Source: Epiperipatus broadwayi
Taxonomy: Eukaryota; Onychophora; Udeonychophora; Euonychophora; Peripatidae
Assembly: GCA_028023455.1 (NCBI GenBank)
Contig: JAQFVV010000151.1
Location: forward strand, 839,001 to 903,000
Direction of reading: 5' to 3'
Length of the DNA stretch: 64,000 nucleotides
Each line of letters opens with the position of its first letter. Within the stretch, counting starts at the first letter, position 1. A model generated the notes under the pieces. That model was not told the DNA's origin. It worked only from the letters and a program-made list of their open reading frames with translations, and did no database searches. Below are positions 49,197-59,072 of the stretch, piece by piece. The translations under genes and the position numbers were made by a program.

Positions 49197-50323
49197 GTAT
49201 CTAAATTTCACTTCCATGTAATAAATTAGGTAAAATAATAGCTGTATCCGCAGCTAACTTAGTTGCAGTAGTTATTTCCATATGTAGCACATTGGAGCTT
49301 GTATTGCACCTCAACATCTAAGTCATCTTTCTCTCTATAAAACTATCAAGGTATTTAACTTGATTTACATTCTCAAGTTAACAACTATTCAAGTTAAAAG
49401 TTACTGAGGATTTTTTCCTTCATCTCTTGCTGATAAAGAATTTGAGTTTTTTTGAACATTAATTATGAAATGGAAGTGACATTAAATTCATTCAATAAAT
49501 AGTCTTTTGAACTGACAAAAATATCACACTCATTCAAATCCAGAATCCAAGAAGATAAAGATGTTATTTTCATTTTTAATTGATTCAAGCTAAAAATCCC
49601 ACATCAAACTTGTATTAGTTTTTGATCCCTGTTTCTGATATGTATGTGTATGCTTAAATGCTCATGTAGATATAGGTATAAATTACTAAAGAGAATAAGT
49701 AATAAGTTTAAATAAATTAAAGAATTTTAAAAGTCTGATTCTTTTAAAATAGGAAATAAAAGTTATTTATACTTCTTAAGATTAGAAAAAAGATTATTTT
49801 TTAAAAGTAAAAACAGTTTAATTAATGAGAAAGAATTTCAGTATGAAAAACAATTAAAGAAAGTTGAGTTTAGATTTCCTGCATGAGATAAACTATAAGC
49901 TTAAAAATAACTCATTAATTAAAGATAGTGAGATAATGATTTAAATTCTTGCATCCAGCACGGAGCAGTGAAAGGAAGAATCACCCGAGTGGATGGATGG
50001 GAGTACAAACCAATCAACTTCAGGGATTGAAACAATGAATGAACTTAGTGCAAATTGGATCGAGAAAAGGACATTTGATTCTTGGAGTTTCACCTCTGCA
50101 CACGGACATAAGCTGGAGCAGAATTTTTCCTTTGGCACAGGGACTTTAAGGATGGAGAGCTGGCCTCCGAACATGGTAACGGTCAGCTAGGACTCTTACA
50201 GGTCATACTGTTCTACATTATTATTTATATATGCCTTAGGGCCTTATTATATAAATTAACCATATGTATGTAAAGAGTTAACATGCTATTAATTATCGTT
50301 CATTAAATTATCTAAATTCTAAT
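49197..50323. other. Intron 4 DNA with an unexplained GC-richer island
   Basis: The part 49940-50220 is distinctly GC-rich and open on both strands (+ 49993-50190; - 49941-50174), without recognised domain or clear splice sites. The rest is AT-rich. Confidence 0.35.
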
Positions 50324-50431
50324 TGTTTTTTTTTTTTCATATGTCATAGCATCGGCCGGGACGCGAACCCACACCCGTCTGCAACCAATACTTGCTTGCA
50401 AGGCGGGTACGATGACCTCTCGGCTAACAAC
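50324..50431 (-). mobile_element. tRNA-derived SINE, copy S5
   Basis: Read on the - strand: GAGAGGTCATCG (box A), CTTGCAAGCAAG, GGGTTCGCGTCCCGG (box B region), CCGATGCTATGACATATG, then a T-run (A tail on the SINE strand). Same family as the 36.3-kb copy. Confidence 0.8.
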
Positions 50432-51190
50432 GTTTAGTGGTGATTTGTACTTTTGGGAAGTGCCATCTTAGAACATCTAGACATAGCAGATTCATCTTGC
50501 CATCTATGAACAGTTCCAAAGACACCGTCATAAAAATTGAAAATAATGTTAGAGGAAGTACATATCTTTGTTTATCACCAGTTTTTATTTCAAATGCCTT
50601 AGATTTTTCCTATCATTTCATCAAATAAATGCTGTATAATATAAATAAACTTTGATAGACAATTAAATTATTTCATAGATCTGTGATTAGACAAATCAAA
50701 CTCCTTGATCAAATCAATGAAAGCATTATATAAATCGTTCTTTTATTCTCAGAAACTTTTTTTCTTAATACCACGTTGATAGCTTGATATCATTACATTA
50801 CTATCACACAAGGTGTATACTTATATGGTTTAACTATTACATTGTAATAGGTTGCTTGACAAACCTTTACATTTTATTAAAGTAAAATGATTGGAGAAAA
50901 ATAAGCAATGGTAAAAGGAATATGAACGAATTTGACTTCCTGTTACTAGATAGTTTTAGCATTATTACTGCTTTTGATCAAATGTTATTTATTGTTTGAT
51001 CTTAGCACTTATTTTTATGCAAACAGACCTGATATGGATAAAAGATTCTTTTTAATAAACTAACCTGCTTCCCGAACAGATTTTAAAACTCTCAGAGAAG
51101 CTTTATTTTATATATATATAAATTTATCCCAATTTTTACTTTTTGTTTTTTATTTATTTACATTAGCAGGATTTTTATTTTATTATGTAG

Positions 51191-51302
51191 GCCCCGTATT
51201 TGTGGAGTTACCTATTGACTGCCTGTATCCATATTCAACAGTCGCTAAAGAATTTGGTATGAAAACCTATTCAAGAAACATAGGAATGATGATTACAAAT
51301 AT
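51191..51302 (+). CDS. ILVBL: ILVBL/HACL2-like exon
   Basis: Acceptor TTATGTAG; enters in phase 1. It encodes GPVFVELPIDCLYPYSTVAK, the conserved end of the PYR domain (GPVFVELPxDxLYPY), then EFGMKTYSRNIGMMITN. I place the donor at GTAAGG (51303), leaving phase 2, because the reading frame would otherwise stop at once and vertebrate relatives continue with a short linker here. A GTATGA at 51258 is an alternative donor. No following exon was recognised. Confidence 0.88.
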
Positions 51303-51394
51303 GTAAGGCTTTTTAAAGTAAATAAAATGTAGATATTTTATTTATTTGATTCATTTAATTTTTACTTTTTTATAAATCTCATATACTCTTTAAT

Positions 51395-51710
51395 GCAATT
51401 TTTATATAATTCCTCCTTTATTTTTATAACAGTTTTGACTGTCCTGCAGTCTTTATCAGAGCTTTTTATAACCTTCTTTTTTCTTTTTACATTTATAAAT
51501 GACTCTGATGAAGAGACAGTCGGAAACTGTTAGAAAAATAAAGGAGAAATTATATAAAAATTGCATTAAAGTATGTTATAAGTGTAAAAAGGAAGAAAGA
51601 GGTTGTAAAAAGCTTTGGTGAAGATTGCAGGACAGATGAAACTATTAGAAAAATAAAGGAGGAATTATATATAAAAATTGCATTAAAATGTATATGAAGA
51701 GATTTATAAA
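51395..51710. mobile_element. Family E-like repeat with inverted and tandem hammerhead-like blocks
   Basis: A - strand block (CTGCAGTCTTTATCAGAGC, near 51450) faces two + strand blocks 115 bp apart, each ending GAAACTRTTAGAAAAATAAA (51523 and 51638). The first + block has CTGATGA then GAAAC; the second is mutated (TTGGTGA). GCATTAAA and ATTATATAAAAATT recur as terminal segments. No strong stem II, so ribozyme status is doubtful. Confidence 0.55.
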
Positions 51711-52181
51711 AAAAGTAATATATATGAAGAAATGCAAAAAAAAAGTAAAGGAGAAAATATAAGAATAATAATACTTCATTTAATTTTTGTTAGTTATTTT
51801 CAAATAAAAATATCACTTATGGTTATACAACATGGTATTTGAATTATAAACTGAAACAATATTGCAAGTGATACAAAGGATCATAGAAAGTAGTATTGTG
51901 AGAACTTGTACCCAAACTAGTACTATTGATGTTAATGTAAAGACTCAGAGAATTTAAATGAAAATGGGTTAGATCCTGAAAGAATGGGTGATAATTGTTA
52001 GCTTAATGTGTTTCTGATATGTTTTCAAGAAATGAACAGTTTTATCAAATAAAACTCTTTGACACAAGATGGTAAGATCAAGATGAATGATGGGTTACCA
52101 TAAAGAAGGAAACTTATTATAAATATAGAGCAAGTGATCTGCATCTTGCTGTGGACTGTCAGTGAAAAATTATATATATAT
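51711..52181. other. AT-rich DNA, nothing recognised
   Basis: No exon or repeat family identified. Confidence 0.35.
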
Positions 52182-52840
52182 TAGATCTAAACACTGACTC
52201 TAAGCGTTTATGCAAAAAGTTTCTATCAATTTGCAAGCATGAATTTTTCAGACCTGTAAAGTCTTCAAACCCAGCCTAACAAGCCAGATAGCTACATGGG
52301 TCTGATCTCAGTTCAGTTTCACCACATAGTCAAAGCCTCTGCAAAATATATCATTGCAAAAACCTTTAAAGATACATTTGTGAAAAACAAAAACAAGTTA
52401 TAATCACGTAACTTACTATCACTTGTATTTATGATCAATAGATGGCGTTTTACCAAAACCACCGAACAAGTGTATATTTGTTTACATAAACATCAAATGA
52501 AAGAGAAAGTGAATTCTGACTCTTTTGACGTTTATGTAAACAAATATACAATTGTTCAGTGGTTTTGGTAAAACGTCATCTATTGATCATAAATACAAGT
52601 GATAGCAAGTTACGTGATTATAACTTGTTTTTGTTTTTCATAAATGTACCTTTAAAGGTTTTTGCAATGATATATATTGCAGAGGCTTTGACTATGTGGT
52701 AAAACTGAACTGAGATCAGACCCATATAGATATCTGGCTTGTTAGGCTGAGTTTGAAGACTTTACAGGTCTGAAAAATTCATGCTTGCAAACTGATAGAA
52801 ACTTTTTGCATAAACGCTTGGAGTCAGTGTTTAGATCTAG
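52182..52840. mobile_element. Family C foldback with arms of about 320 bp
   Basis: The sequence from TAGATCTAAACACTGACTC runs to a near-complete inverted copy ending GAGTCAGTGTTTAGATCTA. Shared segments include GACCTGTAAAGTCTTCAAAC and CAAGTTATAATCACGTAACT. The arms differ by a few percent, indicating a fairly young element. Confidence 0.85.
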
Positions 52841-53096
52841 TTTCTAGCCCTATCCTTCACTGATGATAGCAAATTAGCTTGAAATCAGCTGATCTGAGGG
52901 TAGACAAACTAAAGAGATAGTGAATTCTGGCTCTTTTGACATTTATGTAAACAAATATACACTTGTTTGGTGGTTTTGGTAAAATGACATCCATTGATCA
53001 TAAATACAAGTGATAGCAAGTTACATGATTATAACTAGTTTTTGTTTTTCATATATATTGTGCCCTTTTATATATATGCAAAAGCTTTATAATGTA
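52509..53096 (+). repeat. Tandem family C units with a 411-bp period, cut by the gap
   Basis: GTGAATTCTG at 52509 restarts at 52920 and the following sequence matches for about 150 bp (TGGTTTTGGTAAAA, GATCATAAATACAAGTGATA) until the N run. The ribozyme motif sits at the unit junction, as in retrozyme tandem repeats. Confidence 0.75.
52850..52903 (+). ncRNA. Hammerhead ribozyme motif (family C)
   Basis: CUAUCCUUCA, CTGATGA, TAGC-AAATTA-GCTT, GAA-AUC-AGCU-GAU-C, UGAGGGUAG. Stem I has nine pairs with one bulged U; stem II has three pairs after a U-U mismatch; stem III has three or more pairs in a self-complementary ATCAGCTGAT; cleavage is predicted after the C of AUC. The self-complementary stem III could also pair between two units, as in dimeric hammerheads. 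Confidence 0.65.
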
Positions 53097-53596
53097 NNNN
53101 NNNNNNNNNNNNNNNNNNNNNNNNNNNNNNNNNNNNNNNNNNNNNNNNNNNNNNNNNNNNNNNNNNNNNNNNNNNNNNNNNNNNNNNNNNNNNNNNNNNN
53201 NNNNNNNNNNNNNNNNNNNNNNNNNNNNNNNNNNNNNNNNNNNNNNNNNNNNNNNNNNNNNNNNNNNNNNNNNNNNNNNNNNNNNNNNNNNNNNNNNNNN
53301 NNNNNNNNNNNNNNNNNNNNNNNNNNNNNNNNNNNNNNNNNNNNNNNNNNNNNNNNNNNNNNNNNNNNNNNNNNNNNNNNNNNNNNNNNNNNNNNNNNNN
53401 NNNNNNNNNNNNNNNNNNNNNNNNNNNNNNNNNNNNNNNNNNNNNNNNNNNNNNNNNNNNNNNNNNNNNNNNNNNNNNNNNNNNNNNNNNNNNNNNNNNN
53501 NNNNNNNNNNNNNNNNNNNNNNNNNNNNNNNNNNNNNNNNNNNNNNNNNNNNNNNNNNNNNNNNNNNNNNNNNNNNNNNNNNNNNNNNNNNNNNNN
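53097..53596. other. Assembly gap of exactly 500 N
   Basis: A run of N of standard placeholder length. It interrupts a family C tandem repeat, which probably caused the break. Reading frames across it are meaningless. A lyase exon could be hidden here. Confidence 0.99.
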
Positions 53597-54180
53597 AGGA
53601 GATTAAGAGTGCACAGAAGATACACATGTTTATTAGACTTTTATTGGACAGACTACCCTTAGTTTTTCTTTTTGTATATTGTCAGCAAGATATGAAGTTT
53701 AAAATATTATAATCCTATTAATAACAATAATATTCATAAATAGGTGAAAAGAGTATTTTAACCATCTTTAAAATAATATTGCAAGAATTAAGATGATTAC
53801 TTTCAATGATATAAATATGTCTATGTGTTTGAAAAGAATTGTTTTAATAAATGACTTTTATTAGATCTTACTTATCGATTTGAGATGCGGATCCTTAATA
53901 GAGGAGCCATATAAAGACTTTAGATAATTCAATGAAGAATGGAAAAGATATATATTAGAAATACCAAGAAGGAATCAAAAACAAAATACATGGGTGAGAA
54001 AACAAACAATGTTACTGACATTATTGAACTAACACATACATGATCACCATTTTCTATGCTTGCACATAACTGTTATTAAACAGGCAAAACTCTCCATACA
54101 GTAGTGCCACTTAGTGCAAGCCAGAGTAATCAATGAATGCCAGAAGGCTTGGGTATAAAATCCCTAACTAGTGCCTACTC

Positions 54181-54244
54181 ATCCAATATCCCATCCCCAG
54201 ACTAGTTTCTGGCTCGTAGCCTTCGTCAGTGAGAAGCCTTGGAT
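54181..54244 (-). ncRNA. Hammerhead ribozyme motif (family A, A6 left arm)
   Basis: AUCCAA, spacer, UUCUCA, CTGACGA, AGGC-TACGA-GCCA, GAAAC-TA-GTC, UGGGGA, spacer, UUGGAU. Outer stem I six of six; inner stem I six of six with two G-U pairs; stem II three pairs after an A-A mismatch; stem III two pairs with a 2-base loop. Core intact. Confidence 0.72.
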
Positions 54245-54484
54245 CTGAGAGCACTGCATCCTGCCTAATAGTATAGTGGTGGCTATAGTTGTTAAAGAGA
54301 CAAAGACACCAAAATGTATGGGCACTGAATCGAGTTCAGATCCATATGACTACATAAACTAATGGGCTTAGATTGAAAATAATTGTTTTCAATTTGATTC
54401 TCATAGTTTTGTAGTTAAGTAGAGATAAAAGGTGGCTGCTGGAGGGTTGCATTAGATCCTAAGATCTAGATGCAGTGCTCTCAG

Positions 54485-54543
54485 ATCCAAGGCTCCTCAC
54501 TGATGAAGGCCATAAGCCAGAAACTAGTCTGGCAATATTGGAT
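54485..54543 (+). ncRNA. Hammerhead ribozyme motif (family A, A6 right arm)
   Basis: AUCCAA, spacer, UCCUCA, CTGATGA, AGGC-CATAA-GCCA, GAAAC-TA-GTC, UGG, spacer, UUGGAU. Core and outer stem I are intact; inner stem I is reduced to three pairs by a substituted UGGCAA. It faces the - strand motif across the hairpin loop. Confidence 0.68.
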
Positions 54544-54890
54544 GAGTAGGCACTAGATAGGGATTTTATGCACAAACCTTCTGGCATTCATTGATTACTC
54601 TGGCTTGCACTGAATGGCACTATTGCATGGAAGTGTTGCCTGTTTATTATTGAAACAATAGAGGATGAAGTGGAACTGGGATGGATATATTTCTAGAAGA
54701 GATAATAGATGTAACAGGTGAAACCTTAAAACTAGATTCCAAGGTATTATAACAGATCTAGAAAAAGACATAACATGAGTTGAAGGGATGAAATGAGAAT
54801 GTATGCAGAGGTGATATCAAAAAGAGAGGCTAAAGATTGAAGAAATTTGATTAAATTTGGAGAGATCTTCATTCTGAAGTGGATCAATAA

Positions 54891-55636
54891 TGGTCGAAAC
54901 TATTTATCCCACATCACCTCTTTAGTTTAACAGATAAAGCTCATATAACTCATTTAGTATTTTATCCACATACTTCCACCAGTAATAAATGTAACCTTTT
55001 TAAAAATTAGTTTATATAAAAGCATCTCACAAAAAAGAAAAAAATTAATACACCATTATTCTCACAATTATCTTAGATTCTAATTAACCCCAGAAACCAT
55101 GACAAAAATTCCATCACACTTATTACCAATTATATTTAATCCCAGTGATTCAAAATTATATTTTAAATACTAATAAAACAGTGAAAATGATGAAAAAATG
55201 AAACAAACATTGAAAGATTGCTTTGGATGTTGTGTAATTTAAAAAAGGACCAGAGAGACATGTATTAGTCACCAAGAAGAATTAATGAATTTTTACTTAA
55301 TTCCAGAATTAACAGAAATAATAACATATCAAGTAACATCAACAACAAAGCAATCTCTTCACAGATTTAATAGTACATCTCATGTTTTAAAACTTGAGGC
55401 ATTTCAGAGAATGTTAGTATGTGCTGAATTTTTCTGCGATTCCTATAGACTTCAATAATTTCATGCGCAAATAGTTTCTGCTCCATGCAACCATATATAT
55501 TAATGCATGAAATTATTACAATTTAATTAAGTTCAATTTATATTATACAATACTTTATAAAATTCTTCAATACAATAATCACTATTAATTTTAGAAATCA
55601 TCTTTTGTTCTTAATAATAAAATAACTACTTCTTCT
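54891..55636. other. AT-rich DNA, nothing recognised
   Basis: No gene or repeat family identified. Confidence 0.35.
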
Positions 55637-55650
55637 AAAACCAAGATATT

Positions 55651-55691
55651 AAAACAGAAAAAATAAAGTGATCATGTGATGTTTATTGACT
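55651..55691. mobile_element. 41-bp family A remnant insertion
   Basis: Contains AAAACAG, an A-rich spacer and GTGATCATGTGATGTTTATTG between perfect 14-bp duplications TAAAACCAAGATAT (55637-55650 and 55692-55705). It seems to keep one terminus plus a few bases of the other. Confidence 0.75.
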
Positions 55692-56063
55692 TAAAACCAA
55701 GATATCTTGTTTTTGAAAATTTTTATTCTTATCTATAGCTTTTCTTTGCTAATTCCCAATGGCATTTCTTCAAATTTTCATTAACTTTCTTTTCTTACTG
55801 ATATGTATGTGTATGCTTAAATGCACTAACATATATAGGTATAAACTTAATGAGAAAACTGATTCTTTTAAAATAGTAAATAAATTTGCATAGTCAATTC
55901 TTTTTTTTTACATCCTCTAACTTGGTTTCAATAGTGAAAGGTTGCTTTATTGTTACTGTTATGTGTTAAACCAATAAACATCACATGATTACCATTTCTT
56001 ATGCTTGCTCTTAACTGTTATCAAAACAGGCAAAACTCTCTATATGTATTGCCACTCAGTGCA

Positions 56064-56118
56064 CCAAGGCTCCTTACTGATGAAAGCCACAAGCCAGAAA
56101 CTAGTCTGAGGATATTGG
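56064..56118 (+). ncRNA. Hammerhead ribozyme-like motif (family A, A7 first)
   Basis: CCAA, UCCUUA, CTGATGA, AAGC-CACAA-GCCA, GAAAC-TA-GTC, UGAGGA, UUGG. Inner stem I keeps six pairs although both strands changed relative to other copies. Stem II is down to two pairs. Confidence 0.6.
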
Positions 56119-56504
56119 ATAAGTAGGCACTAGATGGGGATTTTATGCACAAGCCTTCTGGCATCCACTGATTATTCTGGCTTGCATTGAATGGCAATAC
56201 GTATATAGTTTTGCCTGTTTTAATAACAGTTAAGAGCAAGTATAAGAAATGGTGATCATGTGATGTTTATTGGCTTAAAACCAATCCTGCCTAGTAGGAT
56301 ATGATTATTAAAGAACCAAAGACATCAAAATGTAAAGGTACTGAACTGAGTTCAGACCTATATGACTATATAAGCTGGTGAGTTTGGGTTGAAAATATTA
56401 TAGTGTTTTCAATTTAAGTCTCATAGTTTTGTAGTTAAGTAGAGATAAAAGGTGGCTGCTGGAGGGTTACATTAGATCCTAAGATCTAGATGCAGTGCTC
56501 TCAG

Positions 56505-56563
56505 ATCCACGGCTCCTCACTGACGAAGGCCACAAGTCAGAAACTAATCTAAGGATATTGGAT
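56505..56563 (+). ncRNA. Hammerhead-like motif with altered cleavage site (A7 second)
   Basis: AUCCA, UCCUCA, CTGACGA, AGGC-CACAA-GTCA, GAAAC-TA-ATC, UAAGGA, UGGAU. GTC has become ATC, still an allowed NUH triplet, but stem III loses its C-G pair and inner stem I has one mismatch. Activity doubtful. Confidence 0.5.
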
Positions 56564-56680
56564 GAGTAGGCACTAGATAGGGGTTTTATGCACAAGCCTT
56601 CTGGCATCCATTGATTACTCTGGCTTGCACTGAGTGGCAATACGTATAGAGTTTCGCCTGTTTTAATAACTGTTATGTGT

Positions 56681-58850
56681 GTAACTTTTTTAGAGAAATA
56701 TTAACGCACTTTACAAGTCTCTGTCTTAGATGTAACTTGAAAAGGAACAGCTTTAATAATAATGTGTTAAATGAATGAAGTATGACATTAAATGAGATAG
56801 TTGGCTTTCTTGTTATTTAGTGACATTAATGTGTGTGCATGTGTAAAACATTGGTTATAGGATTGAATGTACATGCTGGATTGAATGTAAATGCTAGATT
56901 GAATATAAATGCTGGATCGACAAAACTACAGAGACCTTGTCAATTAACAAAACTTCATAATATTTATTTACAAAAAGCACGAGAGAAAATTGTTAAATAA
57001 AGGTTATTTCTTACTAATAGATAGGATGAGTTATTTTAGTTGTTGATTAACAGTTTGCATAGGTACATCCCTGTTAAGAGAGTTGAACGCGAATTCTTCC
57101 CGAGTTCGAATATCTGAGGCAACAGTTCCGAAAAAGAGTGGTGAGATGTTAGATGAACTGATTTAGGTTACACATAGATTTGATAGATAATGCTTAGGCT
57201 AGTCTATTAAAGATAGATGTAATCATGGGTCAGGTCCTTCATCATGTTATCTCTAGCATCCTACATGAAAGACTCTAGGTCTGACAGTAGTTAGATGCGA
57301 CCTTGCTCTCTTGTCCCTATATACATGGATGGACCAGACCGTTACATTTGGCACTATCAACTTTAAGATGTGAAAGGTGTATTAGCACCTTTATAATTGG
57401 TGTAAGTTGATTACATGTTGTAGTCGAACCAGCTGATTGTTAAAGTTGATAGATGTATCCAAGTGTATTTTCGGACCAGGACATCTGGGTATTCACCAAC
57501 CGTTACAATATATATGACTTCATTATTAATAATCATTAAAAATAATAATAATAATAAAGTAGTGTAAACATTTTACTATTGAATGAAAACAAGAGAAACT
57601 TATTATTAATAGAAAACATAAAAGTTATGTGTGAGAAGTGTAACTAATGAATTTTTAAAACAAACAACCATTTTTAATAAATTGGAGCTAATAAGAAAGA
57701 AAGATTTATATCAGCTATGTCATTTAAAGTTGATCTAATTTGGTGGTCCTAAAAAATGTAAAGGTTATATCAATAAACAATGTATGAAAATTTAAAATAT
57801 CAGACTATATATTGTAATGGTAAATAATCTACAGTAAATGGGTTTGCTACCAGAAATCAAAGATATACAATAATATATTAAATATGTACCATAAATCTGG
57901 ATTAAAGCAAATATTTATATTAGATGAAAGTTGAATGATTAATAAAATTTGAATAAAATGATTCAATTCAAATATCTATTAATATTAACCAATATGATAA
58001 TGATGTATAACGTAAGCGCAACTCCTCCCAAAAGTATTTTATTTGTTTTTCAGTTTTAATAAAATAAATAATGAAATTCTTAGGTGCCAACCTTCTAATT
58101 AAAAAGTTTACTTTTGAAAAACTTACTAACTTCCCCTCATCATCATTTACAAGTTATTACCATTATTCTGCATGTCCCCAGTAAAGTGCATGATCTCTCA
58201 TGTTATGGATATTAAAAGCACAGTGTTAGAACTGGGCTAGATAAACAAACACAAGCTAAATAGATCCTAATAACAATAAAAAATTAACACTTTATTAACA
58301 ATGAATGTACAGAACAGTTGTGTATATATTCACAATTATTAACACATATACAAAATGTTAAATATAATAATAATAAATATTTTTAATTTAAGTTTAAGTT
58401 TTTATAATATCTATAAAGATGAGATCTTACCACATGAAATTTTGAAACAGTTCTAAACCATGACTATCTGTAGATATCATTCTTTGAATATAGTTGTGGT
58501 TGTCTTTATTAATTGTTCCAAAGATGGTTTTTTTTCCCATTTGGCACTGGTGATGTTAGAAAGAAAATCCAGAACCATTGGTGACATTACAAAGATTATA
58601 CTATAAGTAGATATTGGGTAATTCTTACGGAACTGCATCTATGAAATATCATGTGAATGTGGAAGAGAGAAAACAGATGTGTTTAAGGTAACAGACCATG
58701 TATGTAACAATGAACATATGTTCAATTGGGAAAATACAAAAATATTGAAGAAAATTTAAAGTTGCTCACATGACAATGGCAAACAACCCCATAAGTCAAC
58801 CTAGTGTGACTATACATAATGTATGGAAACCACTAATCAACTTTGCTCTC
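56681..58850. other. Non-coding DNA with a small tandem repeat and a GC-richer patch
   Basis: 56860-56918 has three 18-bp units (GGATTGAATGTAAATGCT). At 57050-57490 the sequence is GC-richer; CCGTTACATTTGGCACTATC near 57342 looks like an LTR end followed by a primer-binding region, and ACCGTTACA recurs near 57500, but no second LTR or coding region was found. Confidence 0.35.
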
Positions 58851-59072
58851 CACTAAACATCACATGATCACCATCTCTTATAATAGCACATAACTGTTAT
58901 TAAACAGGCAAAACTCTCCATACAGTAGCGCCCCTAATCGGAGTAAGAAACTAGTCTGGAGATATTGGATGAGTAGGCACTAGATGGGGATTTTATGCAC
59001 AAGCTTTCTGGCCTCCATTGATTACTCTGGTTAGCACAGGGTGGCACTACTGTATGGAGAGTTTTGCCTGTT
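58851..59072. mobile_element. Family A foldback element (copy A8)
   Basis: Begins CACTAAACATCACATGATCA and ends GGAGAGTTTTGCCTGTTT, inside perfect 14-bp duplications TCAACTTTGCTCTC (58837-58850 and 59073-59086). The left arm is shortened and only GAAACTAGTCTGGAGATATTGG of the ribozyme remains. Confidence 0.88.

Larger units (their letters stand above)
23893..51302 (+). other. ILVBL: Partial gene locus: ILVBL/HACL2-type lyase
   Basis: Span of the five recognised exons. Junction phases agree (0, 1, 0, 1), all four internal introns have GT-AG ends, and the joined product is collinear with the N-terminal ThDP-binding (PYR) domain of metazoan acetolactate synthase-like protein, about 176 residues of a protein of roughly 630. 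Introns are about 5.8, 8.5, 0.19 and 12.5 kb. The 5' exon(s), which should encode the membrane anchor, were not identified upstream, and downstream exons were not identified before 64000; one could lie in the assembly gap at 53097-53596. Confidence 0.85.
54029..54645. mobile_element. Family A foldback, near full-length (copy A6), in an RTE remnant
   Basis: Insertion with ATTATTGAA at both borders (54020-54028 and 54646-54654), confirmed by the collinear uninterrupted RTE sequence elsewhere. Order: ATGATCACC terminus, AACAGGCAAAACTCTCC, left arm with a - strand hammerhead, a loop of about 170 bp (ACTGAATCGAGTTCAG, AGTTAAGTAGAGATAAAAGG), right arm with a + strand hammerhead, ending GTTGCCTGTTT. 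The right side lacks the ATGATCACC terminus, so the ends are not symmetrical. Confidence 0.9.
53820..54890 (+). pseudogene. RTE LINE remnant split by a family A insertion
   Basis: 53820-54028 and 54646-54890 together are collinear with the RTE C-terminal region at 25.56-26.0 kb, with stops and indels. The two halves are separated by 617 bp of foldback. The 3' (GAT)n tail is nearly lost (ATAATGGTCGAAAC). Confidence 0.8.
55967..56668. mobile_element. Compound family A element (copy A7)
   Basis: Flanked by ACTGTTATGTGT at 55955-55966 and 56669-56680. It holds two hairpin segments: 55967-56280, with both GATCACC termini, and 56281-56668, with the loop sequence and a further right arm. Probably a rearranged or nested pair. 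Two + strand hammerhead motifs are present. Confidence 0.75.

Noticed and set aside
53010-53712. Reading frames of about 200 codons
   Set aside because: Nearly all codons are N from the assembly gap.
54029-54645. hAT assignment of family A because its inner repeat begins CAGGC
   Set aside because: Duplications are 9-15 bp at borders that do not coincide with the CAGGC repeat, and ends are asymmetric.
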